Assembly (NCBI GenBank): GCA_028532985.1
Contig: JANCIK010000003.1
Location: 2,800,001 to 2,864,000, forward strand
Source: Stropharia rugosoannulata
Lineage: Eukaryota > Basidiomycota > Agaricomycetes > Agaricales > Strophariaceae
Direction: 5' to 3'
DNA: 64,000 nt
Below the pieces are notes generated by a model. It was not told where the DNA came from. It saw nothing but the letters and a program-made list of their open reading frames with translations, and ran no database searches. Positions 45,400-57,093 of the stretch are shown in pieces. Each line of letters opens with the position of its first letter. Position 1 is the stretch's first letter. The translations under genes were made by a program, and so were the position numbers.

Positions 45400-47476
45400 T
45401 CATTCACCAGGCTCAATCCGCGTTTTGTACAATTCCTCAAGATCGGCTATTTCACACTGTATCCAGTGACTTTGTAGTGCTTTAAACACTGTTGAGCGTT
45501 TTTGTGGGTCGCGGACTAACAATGAGCTTATAAGGGACCTTGCTGTTTGTGAGAACATGATTTTGACATAGTGAATAGGTTGCAGATAAATGTTAACGTC
45601 AAGGTTGACAAACCATCAGCCAAATCGGACCAAGGGTCGTTGTAATACTCGACCTGTCCATGGACAATTTTGTGTTTGAGCTGGATATCTGCCTGCACAT
45701 AACTCTGCGATAATTCCTGCGAATATGGGTCATTTGAGTGTTTAATACGTTCGACCCAACTTGAAGACGGCCGTGGTTCGTTATCGAATGGGTGACTGCC
45801 ACTGAAGAAAAGGTGCTTAGTGCATTTAGGAGGGTCCATAAAAATAATCACGGCTAACGCTAGCATGATAAATAAGATGACACCAGTACTCCAGCAGTCG
45901 GCTGGCATGCTGATACATAGACATGAGTATATGTTGCCATCCGATGGAATAGATGGACGTACCCAACATATCCCAAGTGTTTGTTATCCAGAGCCAATAT
46001 GCCTTCCGGAGGAAGGTACGAAACTGTCCCGCATACATTAAGAGTTTCTTGGTAGGAATTGGGCCGCGCTAGCCCGAAATCTGCAATCAATATACGGGGG
46101 TAAGGTCCTGGACAGTGTAGAAGGATGTTTTCGGGCTATATATATGAAAGACTTATTTGATTAGCGGTTTTAAAAGTAGAGACTCAACACTCCTACAACC
46201 TTGAGGTCTGTATTGTACTTTGAGTTTTGAACTGACTCATAAAAAGTAAATAGTCATACCTCTATGGGCTATCATCCTCTCGTGGAGATAGGCTAGTCCC
46301 TGAAGCAGTTGATAGGTGATGTACTTGGCTTCTGCCTCGCACATGCGGTTTCCAGACACAGTTGCTTGATGAGTAACGTAGGTGAATAAATCACCACCAG
46401 TGCAGAGCTGAAGAAATATATGACTGAAGAAAGACTGAGCATTTTCTTCCGACAGAATGAGAGTGACCCAACGCAGTGCGCACATGAACCGTCTATTTTC
46501 TTCGGTGTCGTATATTTCATTGATATTAGGCTAGAAATCTATTTCAATGCAACAGTTCGCTGTAAGTGTCAAGTACCAACTGACATGTTTTAGAGTCATT
46601 AAAATCTTGACTTCTTTTAGAACTTGTGCAATTTCGCTGTCCTTTCTCGTTCGAATGCTCTTGCAAGCAACTTGTCTGTTGTTATCCGCATCCAGAGCTA
46701 AATGTACAGTGGCAAACGATCCGGTGCCTAAGCACTGTGACGTAACTGTATAGCGTCCGATTTTCTATGATAATACTGTGAGGCAAGCGAGGATAACGAT
46801 GTCCAGGGGATTACTTTATGTATTGGGTGCAATGGCGGTGTTGGTTCAAATAGAGATTGTTTTTCATCCGAACCTTTCCATAGATGAATGCAGGTGAAGG
46901 CTATTTGGGGGTTACTTCAAGGTGAAAAGATGATTAATCAAAAGTGGCCTCGTACTGAGGGAATTCGGAAGTTCGATGATATCTCTATCCATAAGGAAAA
47001 CGCACGCTTTCTTAATGGGTTGATCATTGAGCTTGATACCATTTCGGGATACATCCTTCGTCTCAAAATAAGTAATGGATCCTGTAGAATGATTCCTGGG
47101 TAGTAAGATACTATGCAAACCTGGCATGAAATCATAATTCCACCACTAGGAGAGCGCACGCTACGTAAGCCCTAGTGGTCAGGAATCTTTCATTCAAGAA
47201 TCGGAATAATTTACGCATATAACTTGCAATGTATGCCAGAAACCAAGGGATCATGGACGACGTAAGAACTGCAGCATGGAATCAATCAGTTACGTTAGCC
47301 TGAAAGGTTTTATTACCATACCATAGCTCAGGGTTCCTACCGATAATAGAGGGTTTGCTTAGTTCGATTAAAACGGCTTCAAACAGTGTAAGCGGCCAAC
47401 ATAGTAGTAGTGGAGGGCGTCCTCGCATTACCTTCTTTACGGCCGTCGCGCATAGTCGTAAGTTTTGCGCATACAT
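45400..47476 (-). CDS. FHA-domain Ser/Thr kinase, CHK2/Rad53/Cds1-like
   Basis: Checkpoint-kinase-like protein with FHA then kinase domain. FHA: IELSKPSIIGRNPEL, YVVHDPLVSGIHCKLYA, GGIMISCQ/DVSRNGIKLND, FLMDRDIIELPNS. Kinase: KIGRYTVTSQCLGTGSFATV (Gly loop), VACKSIR (Lys), IFLQLCTGGDLFTYV, IAHR/DLK/PENILLHCPG (catalytic loop, split by two introns around an 8-nt microexon), LIADFGLARP (DFG), CGTVSYLPPEG (PPE for APE), DCWSTGVILFIMLAGSHPFD and SLLVRDPQKRSTVFKALQSH. It ends IEPGE at 45400. The N-terminus is uncertain: an in-frame ATG lies at 47476, and further exons upstream are possible. The FHA+kinase order without a second FHA fits Cds1/CHK2 better than Rad53. Substrates unknown. Confidence 0.84.
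46200..46207 (-). other. 8-nt microexon encoding Asp-Leu-Lys of the kinase catalytic loop
   Basis: Minus-strand ACCTCAAG flanked by ...AATACAG and GTTGTAGG. With G from the previous exon it gives GAC CTC AAG, completing HRDLKPEN. Flanking introns are 52 nt (46208-46259) and 64 nt (46136-46199). Confidence 0.85.
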
Positions 47477-47962
47477 CAAGCCCAACTGCTGAACTTCTAT
47501 CACGCCTGAGTGAGTTGACAGTTCCTACTCGTGAGTCGTCTACGAAGTTAGAGTACGGGGTCTTCAAGTCAAAACGCAGTCACATTTAACTTGTTTTCCT
47601 ACATGAAGGCATTGTCCTCAAGTATCAAATGATTTAGAGAGAAAACAGCGAGCCTTGGGGGACTCGTGTGATGAAGCTATTAGATGTAAATGGTAGTGAG
47701 CAAGGGTGTAAATCCGAGAACATCGTAAATCCGGCTCGTAATATCCAAACGAAGGTGCCATCAAAATAATTCCTGATATGGTAACTCTTATACCTTTCGC
47801 ATTCTCTGCGTGACAGATTTGGCACTGATTACTAGTACAGTATAAGTTCGTGTACAGTTGCATATGGCTTTATGCAGAAATTGTTCACCTAGTCACAGAT
47901 AACTAAAAGAAAGGAATAAAATGTACATGTTAAAAGTAGACGATTGCAAATAGCGAAGCAGA

Positions 47963-50326
47963 CTAATCATAACCTCGACCGCTTCTCTGTTTAACACGTT
48001 TCATCTTCTTATGCTTCTTTCCAGCTTCTGGGTTCTGTTGAAGTAATGCCATGAGGCGAGCCTGTTTAGCAGGAATGGGTGTCCCATCGTTTGTTACGGC
48101 GTTTTGGTGGGGGTATACTTGTGCGCGTGCAAATTCTTTGCCACCTGCCTGGAAAGGTTTCGGATTCAGCGAATAAGTCTTTTCGAAGAAATCTTGGTCA
48201 ACAGCCCGAGATTTGCTTCCAATGGCTTGAGCGGGTAATATGCTTCCGTCTGGTGCTGTTGGAATGTCATTGGAGGGGACAAAGGTATCAGAGTTTTTGC
48301 CGACTCTCGTGACCGGTGCGCGTTTCTTGTCAGCCCATCGTATCAACGCGTTTTTGTAAGTGGGCTCGTTGAACTCGGGTTCTGGGACACCGGGAGGGGG
48401 GTGACAGAAAAGTAATTTCCCGTTGACATAGTCTTTTAGGATATAACGTGCTGAGCGTGCCTCATCAGGATTACCCTGACCCGACCTCACATAACCTCGA
48501 GCGACTGAAAAGACGATGTCAGAAAGGGGTCAGAAAAAAGGTAGGAAAACATACCGGCATAAGAAATAAGGAAGTTCTCGGGTGTGATGCTGCCGTCTCC
48601 TCCCTCTTCAACATCACGTACTTTGATGGAAAGACCATATGTTAATTCAAGAATTTCACGCGGAAGTCTCTTCGTCAATAAGCCAACGGGTCCAATGTAC
48701 TCTTTCAGCTGGTCAATCGGTAAGACACCATCGCAGACAAGCTCGGCCTTCGTCGTGGCGAACTGGGGGAACACCAAACCAGGACAATCACATAGAACGA
48801 TTTCTTCCGAAAGATGAATTGTCTGGAAGTGTTTGGTCTTTCCTGGCGTCGACGACACACTGACTTTTTTCTCCCCAAGTAGGGAGTTAATAGTACTAGA
48901 TTTCCCCACATTGGGATAACCGACCAATCCGACAACTAACTTGGCAGGAGGTTTTCCGCTGGCATCAGAGAATCCTGGAAGATGATCAATTACCTGTCAA
49001 AGGAACAGTGAAAAAACGTACGAGACAAGTCTGGAGCCACCTTCACAAACAGATCTTCGAGCTCTACCACAGAAAGGACCTTAGCTCTTGGATCTTGACC
49101 TTCTTCACTTTCTTCTTCTGCAGAGAAATACATGTCTTCTTCATCCTCATCTTCAGACCCAGACTCCGGTGGGGCAGAATCATCGTCGCTATCCTCGTCA
49201 TCATCTTCACTTTCGTCCTCATCCCTCTCCTCTGACGCATGTTTCGCAGCTTCTTCAGCCTGAGCGAGAGCCTCAGCCGCTTCTCTTCTAGCTAGTTGAA
49301 TGGCGGCCGCGTTGGCTGCGGAGTAGAACGCATATTTGACGCCTTGACTATCAAAATAGTCTGCCCACTGGACTCTAAAAATGGTCTTGGTAAGATGATC
49401 ATGTCCACTAAAGTAAGCATACCTTTGTTTCGCAGTCAGTAGATCAGCTTTGTTGATAAGTAGCATGCTGCTCCTCATATTTTTGCCTGTCCCTGCTTCA
49501 CCCTCAGGCCCTTCAACATCTTGCACGTAAGTTTCAAGATCTTCACATCTAAAGCGCAGAGGATTACGAGCGTCGACAATCTGAACTATAAGATGAGATC
49601 GTTCAAGAACACGCCAGAGTTGTCGCCAAACTTCAAGATTACGCTCGAAGGGTGTCAATAAAAAGTTTTCCTGATCTTGCAGTCTTCGAGGAGGTTAAAG
49701 TGTGAAAATATAGATATTCAACGTTTACTGACTCTGCAAGACCTCGTCTCCATTCCAGAAAGGCTGCCTTCTCTTGTCTGTCGAGTTCCTCAGCGGTCAC
49801 AGATTTGGTCCATTGAGGCCGTCTTGGGACTCTCAGCCTTTGCTTATTTTCTGCGTGCTTTTGAAGGACCTTTTTCTCTTCCTGTGTAGTTAATAGGTGC
49901 GGGTTTTGTGATGCTGAGGTTGTCTGTTGGATAATCTTCACGTTTCTCCTCTCTAATCAATAAGCGTCAAATATTTAGAAGAACCTGGGAGTAACACACC
50001 AGCCGTGAATTCTGTCCCTGCTAACTGCGCGGTGTTCAAGAACTCGTCAAGGTCACGCTCTTGAGTGACCGATTTTAAGCGGGATGATGAATCGACGTCT
50101 ACAGCATACTTGCAGATGAAATTATTTAGTTGACTTTAAGTAGAAAAATTGTCCATAAATACTGACCAGGCCCGACTCTTGCATTCTCCGTGCATCTTTA
50201 ACTTTCCTATTGATGATTGCCCTTCCCAGTCCACTTGGATTATGGTCACGTCCTTTTGTAGGTGCCTAATACTTCTAAGATCAGAAATTGACGTTTTAAC
50301 AGACGAGTTAAAACTTATTTGACCAT
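47963..50326 (-). CDS. LSG1: LSG1, circularly permuted GTPase for 60S subunit export/maturation
   Basis: Cytoplasmic GTPase that releases Nmd3 from pre-60S ribosomes. Order of motifs is permuted as in the YlqF/LSG1 family: G4/G5 first (HLIVQIVDARNPLRFRCEDL, LLINKADLLT, YAFYSAANA), then an acidic insert (DESEDDDEDSDDDSAPPESG), then G1 MVGYPNVGKSSTINSLLGEK, G2/G3 STPGKTKHFQTIHL and LCDCPGLVFPQF. Earlier, GLGRAIINRKVKDARRM, LKSVTQERDLDEFLNTAQLA and GTEFTAERRNV are the conserved N-terminal region. The Lys-rich end KHKKMKRVKQRSGRGYD stops at 47963. I place the ATG at 50326 (MVKKGRDHNPSG), joined by an AT-AC intron 50258-50318; no GT donor fits. If that intron is not real, the start is unknown. Confidence 0.9.
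50258..50318 (-). other. Candidate AT-AC intron with U2-like donor (LSG1)
   Basis: 61 nt beginning ATAAGTTTT and ending GCACCTAC. Splicing joins ATG GTC AA + A AAA GGA CGT, giving MVKKGRDHNPSGLGRA in frame. An AG acceptor at 50267 would need an exon ending in phase 0, but the next bases are the stop TAA. Confidence 0.6.
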
Positions 50327-51044
50327 TATTGGGATTCTTGAGGTTGACGTGTACTGTTTGTTCCTATCCGCAGGGCCTTTAGTATACTATCTATGAGTAA
50401 TGACGCAGGATGTACGGGGAAGGTTGGGGAAGTATAACCACTGCTGATAGTAAAATGCTTGCAGAGCTTTGTCATATCAGCAAGCACCTAAATTCACCTC
50501 CGATCAGCTGATCCAGTTTCAAGTGACGTCATGCAGATGAGATTTGAAGCGTTAAACCAACGTTAAACAAGGTTATAGAGTGCTGGTGAAAGTAATGGTA
50601 TTGTATATTAATAATGAGAAGGAACTTTGCCTAACAAACCAAAAACCAGAGAGTGCGACTTCGAAAATGTATCGGGAACCATTTGCGGAAGGACGCAATG
50701 TGTCGCAGTTCTTATTCTTATGTGGTACGAGGAGTACTGAATGCTTCCCTAGCACAATACTGATGAATTGGGAGTAACTTCTATTAAAAATATTCAAAAT
50801 TACTGTACACGCTTCAATTTGCACTACGCTGAACGTTGGCTGGCCAACTATGTACTGATTGACTTACCTAAGTCCAAGGGAGCAAAATCCACTTATGGAA
50901 ATATATCCGCATCAACTCCCCTTATACAGGCTTTCGCGTTCGACCGCAACCACATAATAAACTAACGTCAATCCCTCAACAAAAGAGTGGCTTATCACCC
51001 TTTCGTTGACAGAAAGACCGCGAAATCAACACTTTTAATCGGCA
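50327..51044. other. Intergenic, LSG1 5' to small C2H2 gene 5'
   Basis: 718 bp of divergent intergenic DNA. Short open frames near 50,580-50,965 carry no motif and look like chance. No RNA or repeat recognised. Confidence 0.45.
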
Positions 51045-51477
51045 ATGTCATGTCTGCCCTCTCTGCTGCCGTCAAGACCCGCAGTCCAAGACAGTAAGCT
51101 AGACCTTTAGACTGGTTCCGTACATGTGATGCATATGCTGAAGAAGTTCCGCCAGCTACAACCGCGCCTGAGCAGGTTCAAAATCCTGTAGGACTAGTCA
51201 CCAATCCTGAAGCGTGAGTAACTCGTCAGTACTTTGAGGGATTCATTCATGACTCAAACGGAATATACTCCTAAACATATAGAACTGCCCTATTTATCTG
51301 CGCGCTCGACCGTAAGTGAGAAGCGGACATGTTTTCTGGAAGAAAAACCTGACGGATTTTGTTGTAGAATGTCATCGGCTTTATCCAAGTCAGAAGAGCC
51401 TCATGATGCATCGCAAAAAAGAACATCCCGGGCGCGCGGAAGACGAGTCTAATATCATCACCTGGAATACAGGATAG
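51045..51477 (+). CDS. Small single-C2H2 zinc-finger protein, unrecognised
   Basis: Four-exon gene of 258 coding nt (85 residues) reconstructed by hand: exons 51045-51093, 51144-51213, 51283-51311 and 51368-51477, all GT-AG and in phase. The protein reads MSCLPSLLPSRPAVQDK, then VPPATTAPEQVQNPVGLVTN, then one zinc finger FICALDQCHRLYPSQKSLMM-HRKKEH with spacing Cx4C-x12-Hx4H, then a short polar tail ending IITWNTG. A single isolated finger is too little for stable DNA recognition alone, so protein or RNA binding is equally likely. I do not recognise a family. The N-terminal exon is the least certain part; a second ATG at 51050 is in another frame. Confidence 0.55.
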
Positions 51478-51901
51478 TGCAGCGTAACGGGTGGCAGTAT
51501 AATGTGGACTGTAGACTGGGATGAATCCAGCCTCTCTGTTGATAATACGGCTATCGTAGTTTGTTAGGCGCCTTTATAGATAATGCTGAAGTGGGGTTGT
51601 GGTTGCGAAGGGAGACTGATGAATAGTACATTTGTGATGAATTATAATGGAAAAGGCAAACATATGTAAGCAAAGTGCCAGTTCAGTCCCTTCGGCCCCT
51701 TCGACGCTGTGAATGATCTTTTCCCCGTCGTTGCTGTGAATTCCCTCACAGTCTTCCTTAATCCCTTCATTTCTTTCTTCTCCTGGACGACTACTCTTTC
51801 AAAAATTCGAGCTCTTCACGACTTAACCTTAACGCTTTTTTAGCACCAACTCTGTGTAGCATTTAGCCATACCGTCCCTCCTAGGCTCCAGGACAAGGAG
51901 A
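51478..51901. other. Intergenic, C2H2 gene 3' to TEA1 5'
   Basis: 424 bp holding the 3' UTR of the small gene and the TEA1 promoter/leader, which is pyrimidine-rich from about 51,690 on. Nothing else seen. Confidence 0.45.
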
Positions 51902-54900
51902 ATGTCCTTCTTCTCAAGGAAGAAGACCCAACCGGCTGCTCAGACGCCGCAAACAGTGACCGTGGCGACACCAGCTAGCCAAGCATTAGCCCAGCTCTCA
52001 GGTGGAGGCAAGGAAGGCAATGCCAGTCAGCAACAACCACAATCTGGGAGTTTGCGTGGGGATAGCGTTTTGGCATCGTATGTTCAACGAAAATAGGGTA
52101 TTACCCGTCTTTACTATTCTTTTGTTAACCTGAGGTTCACAGAGCGGGAAATGGTGGCCTGGCGCCCATTGTGCAACAACAATTTCAACCACAGCAAACG
52201 CAGGGTCACAGCCAAGCTCAGCCTCATCAACAACAGCAACGACCGCGAGATAGGAATAACAGCCCGGGTGCCAACTTGCAGCAATCCAACTCACTCCAAG
52301 CACAGAACGGGCAACAACAACAGCCATCTCAATCAGGGGCGCCGGGTCAACAACGCTCTCCCCCTTCATTTCCTTGGTCTGCCCGTAGACTTACCCTCCT
52401 TCCCCCAAGTATATTAAACAAGCCAGGTGTCGCTCCCCCAACATCACCTTCGCCGTCCCCGTTCCCCCGATACGGCCATGCTCTACCTGCCACAGCAACA
52501 CCGAACGGAGAACTGTACCTTTTCGGAGGACTAGTTCGTGAACAAGCTTGTAATGATGTCTACCTTTTTTCGACTCGGGAAAATACTGCCACTCTTTTTC
52601 AAACTACTGGCCAAATTCCCAGTCCACGAATGGGACATGCCTGCGCATTGGTAGGAAGTGTTCTCATTGTATGGGGAGGTGACACAAATACTGAGCCGAA
52701 TTCAAAACCCTCGGATAAGCAAGATAATGCGTTGTATCTCTTGAACTTAAGTATGTATGCCAAGTTGAATACTTGACCATATCTCATTTCTATTTGTCGT
52801 TTAGTGACACGCGACTGGAATCGATTGGAGGTTTCTGGACCAACTCCTGTAGGACGCTATGGTCACTCTGTGACCATGGTCGGCTCCAAGTTTTTCATGT
52901 TTGGTGGCCAAGTCGACGAGACTTTTTTGAATGATCTTTGGGCATTCGATCTCACGTCATGTAAGTTCAAAACGGTTATACTCTTTATTTAACGTCCCTA
53001 AGATACTCCGCGCTTGTAAGTGAAAACAAGGGCCGCTTGGGAACATTGGGAACCAGCTAGCCCTGATAGACCAGCTCCACGAACGGGACATGTGTGTATA
53101 ACGTTTGAAGACCAAATCATTGTGTAGGTTTATTGATTCATTCACGCTTCAATTAATTTTTTAACTTTTACAATAAAAGTTTTGGGGGAACAGACGGCAA
53201 ATATCACTACAACGATACTTGGTCTTTCAATATGTCTACTCGGAAGTGGACTGAATTGAATTGTATCGGTTTCATCCCCTCTGCTAGGGAGGGCCACGCA
53301 GCTGCTGTAGTTGGCGACGTGATTTATATCTTTGGTGGTCGAGGTATTGACGGTGCAGACTTGGGTGACCTGGCAGCATTCAAGATTTCAAGTTAGTTAC
53401 ATCTCATGCTCGAGAAAGTGGTGCAGCTTACTTATATATTGCTGACCTATAGATCAACGGTGGTACATGTTCCAAAATATGGGGCCCTCACCCAGCGGTC
53501 GGTCTGGTCATGCTATGGCATCTATTGGGACAAAAATTTTCGTTTTGGGCGGTGAATCATTCTCACCTGCGAGGGGAGATGACCCGAGCCTCACGCACCT
53601 TTTGGATACTAGTATGGTTTACTTTCATTAGCTGTTCACTTTTTATTTTATTTATCAGCTTTTGTAGAACACATCAAATATCCGGACGACAATAAGGTTC
53701 CTCCTGCTGCAGGTGTCCCTCCAGCGAACCAGAACACCTCCCGGAAACCGTCAATTACGCCACAGCCCGGTCAGAACCTCACTCTCCAACAACAACAGCA
53801 ACTCCAGCAGCAGCAACAACAGGCGACCTTGAATGGTCGTGCAATGTCGCCTATTGTTGGTGCTGACCGGGCCATGTCGCCCGCAGGTCGGCAGCTCAAT
53901 GGTACTTCACAGCAAAACTTCCCCAATGGCGCTCCCAAAGGTAAGCCGCCGGTGCGACCACGTAGGGAGGGCGATGATCTAAATGGAACAGACGATGGGT
54001 TTGATATGATTAGCTCTGAATCCTACCAGACCCAAACTAGGTCGAAGAGTCCAGTACAGATGACCAGCAGTCGTGCAGTGTCTCCTGCAATGACGGGACC
54101 TCAAGCACCTAATATGGTCGCTGTTTCTATGGGAATAAACGGCGTAACCGGACGCTCTTCACCATTGGTAACAGGTCGAGCGTCTCCTATGGGGCGTGCT
54201 TCGCCTGTTCCGGCTTCTAATCAATCTCGCGGTATGGGAACAGGGTCGGTGGAAGGACACGCTGGACAAAAGGATAACTCACCAACGATCAATGGCTTCC
54301 CACGACCAGGATCAAGGACGGGCGGCGGGGGCTCTGTAGGCAACGTGACGACTGACCTCATTCGTGATCTCAAAGCCAAAGATCTTGAACTCGACAGTGT
54401 CAAGAGACAAATGGCTTGGATGAAAGAGGCGTTAGCTAAAGCTAGCCGCGCAGGTTTTACACTGACAGAGACCCAGGGTTCTCCGGATATAAGCGTGGCC
54501 AACAACGTCCCCGGTTCTGAAGAGTCAGGTGACGCGAAGTATACAGAATTAGCGTTGAAATTCAAGCAATTTAAGTCTCATATTCAGGTGCGTTAATCTA
54601 GTATATATATATTCAGGCTTTAGAATTCTATTACACCAGACCACTATGGTTGAACAAGCCCAAATCGCATCGGAACGCTTGGCAGAGGCGGAGAGGATAA
54701 AGTCGAGCGCAACTCAGGAAGCAGCATATTATCGCGCCAAAATCGCCGCTCTTGAAACGCACAGCGAACAAGAGGTACAGCGCGTTGAACGTGCTCGCAT
54801 CGCAGAGCTGGAGGGTCATATGTCTGCTCTGATGAACGAACGGTGGGCTCAAGATCGGAAACTTACTGAGCTTAACGACTCTCTTGCCCTCCAAACGATG

Positions 54901-56872
54901 CTGTACGAACAGTCGGAAGCCCGAGCTACAGAAGCAGTGAAACGCGCCGACAAAATGGACGAGGCACGCACTCGTGCGGTAGAGATGTATAACGATTTGT
55001 TGGGCAATCATGAAACACTCCAAGTCCGGCATCGTGACCATCAAGACAAATTGGTATCTCAAAGCTCTCTCCTGGAGCAAAGAGAAGCCGACGAGGTTGG
55101 GCTTCGTGGACAGATTGAAGAGCTGACGCAATCAAGAGAGCAGCACATCCGTGCCTTGGAACAAACTCGTGTCGCTTTAGCCGCATCGTCAGCGCGAGCT
55201 GTGGAAGTTGATATGCAGTTCCAACGTGCTCAAGAGCAAATCAAAGTCCTGGAAGCCGACCTTGCTGAACTGCGCGGTGAGGTGGAAACACGCACTTCCG
55301 AGGCAGAGGCTGCCCGTGCCAGATTGACCGACGCAGAAAACTCATGGGCCAAATCCCGAGAAGAAGCGGATGCATTCCGAGCACTCACTACGACGAGTCT
55401 GGGAGAGCTACTAGATACTCATCGCGACTTGAAAGCCGACGAAGATCGGCTTCTGCGTGGTCATTCAGAGAAGATCCAAGCTGTCGAAGCAGAGGCTCAA
55501 TCTTTGAGGATGATGCTTAGAGAAGCAGGTCAACGTTCTGATGAAGCCAGCAATAAACTGAGCGAAGAACGTAAGCGGACCCGGGAACAAGAGAGCGAGA
55601 TCTTCACTCTCCAAACGCAAATCGCTACGCTACACCGCCAACTTTCCACTGCTCTTGCTGATGCGGCGCGAATCAAGCAAGAACTGTCAACCGCCCAGTC
55701 GCACGTCCAGGACAAATCGAAGGAGGCTAATGAGACTAGCGCGAAGCTGTCTATGCTCCGACAATATTTGGCAGATAACGGCGTCACTGTAAATGAGGAT
55801 CAGGTGCGATCAGCATCGCGACTTAACGGTGTAGCATCTCCCGAAGCTGTTAACGAGTTGGAGAATAAGCTGGCGGAGCGCACGAGATTGCATGAGATTA
55901 CAGAAAGGGAACTTGCGCAAGCCATGCGCAAGAGTCGCGATGCAGATGCACAGATCGCGTCGCTGACCGAGCAGCTCCAAAGCGCACGGTCAACTCAAAG
56001 CCCTTCAGGCAACGCTGATCCGGATGCACGTGTTCAAGAGGTCGAGGAGCGGCTAGAGAGCGTTACTCAAGCATACAAGGGTCAAATACAGCAGATGGAG
56101 TCGGACTATCAAATCGCTTTGAACTATGTCAAGTAAGTGATAACGTTGCCGATCGTTTCTTATCATATTCTAATTATAATTCAGGGGAACCGATAAGATA
56201 ATGCTGCGTATGCGGGACGAACTGGCTAAGCAACGGAAAACAAACACTGTCTTACAAGCCGACCTCGAGGCCATGCGGACTGGGAAGGCCATTGACCCTC
56301 GTCTCCGCAACGTTAATGGGCGCAGCACACCGTCAACTGAGGATGAAGGTAGCCGCAGCAACCTCGCCGATGCCCAGAGACAGGTTCAGCGTCTTACCAC
56401 TGAAAATAAGGAACTCCGACTTCGTCTGGAAAATCTGGAGAAAGAGCTTGAACTTATCCGCGACAATCTTCAGGCATCACAACAAGAAGCTGATGACCGC
56501 TTCAGTCAAGTCGAAGAATTGCAACTGGATATTGAACGCTTGCAGCAGTCCCTTACCCTTGCTCGTGGTGGCCCTGATGAGACACTCATGGAGAAGCTCC
56601 ATACCGAAAACACTACACTTCGCCGGGAAAATGACCAACTCTCACATAAAATCGGTCTCTTACTTGAGGTCGAGCAGCCATCATTTGGTCGTCGGCCTAT
56701 GTCAGGCCGAATGAGCACATCTAGCTCAGAAAATGCTCTTGCTTTCGAACATCTTTCCACGGAATTAGATGACTGGCAAAGGCAGCTTGCCAGCTCGATG
56801 AGCTCTCGACGACCACTCAGCGATTTCGACGAACCCATTCCCACAGACCGCACACGATCACCTCGCTCATAA
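51902..56872 (+). CDS. TEA1: TEA1-like kelch-repeat and coiled-coil cell polarity protein
   Basis: Cell-end marker of the Tea1/Kel1 type that links microtubule plus ends to sites of polar growth. N-terminus [17 protein letters not shown], a Gln-rich disordered segment (52,171-52,360), then kelch repeats: [100 protein letters not shown] and [20 protein letters not shown]. Each shows the RxGH...hhxFGG signature, giving a six-blade propeller. A linker with Gln runs and repeated Ser-Pro sites ([15 protein letters not shown]) follows, then a long coiled coil from about 54,360 to 56,800. An intron at about 56,135-56,184 splits the coil. The stop is at 56872. About 1,450 residues. It is convergent with RRP5. 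Confidence 0.92.
53770..53824 (+). repeat. CAA/CAG tract coding for Gln runs in TEA1
   Basis: Impure trinucleotide tract coding mostly Gln ([18 protein letters not shown]), with a looser Gln-rich segment at 52,171-52,330 in the same gene. CAA interruptions should stabilise it. Confidence 0.7.
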
Positions 56873-57093
56873 TTAATTACTCTCACGATTTCGTTGATCT
56901 ATGTAAATTTTGATATACCCTCGGTATCTCCGTCTTGCCACACAATCCCCTGGATTCCCTCTCATACTACCTTGTTTGTTTTGTTTTGCTTTGCTTCGGC
57001 ATTATGTTGCCCCTTTTTTCTTAAATATTATTCGTTTACGATGACCCCAAATTGGCGGTCACTTTACACTGACAAGTAGTAGTCCCTAATTAA

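Noticed and set aside
50258..50330. One-base deletion or sequencing error at the LSG1 start
   Set aside because: Adding a G would create AAA/GTAAGT and also work, so this is not excluded, but the AT-AC reading needs no change to the sequence and matches the PTM1 case. Raw reads would settle it.
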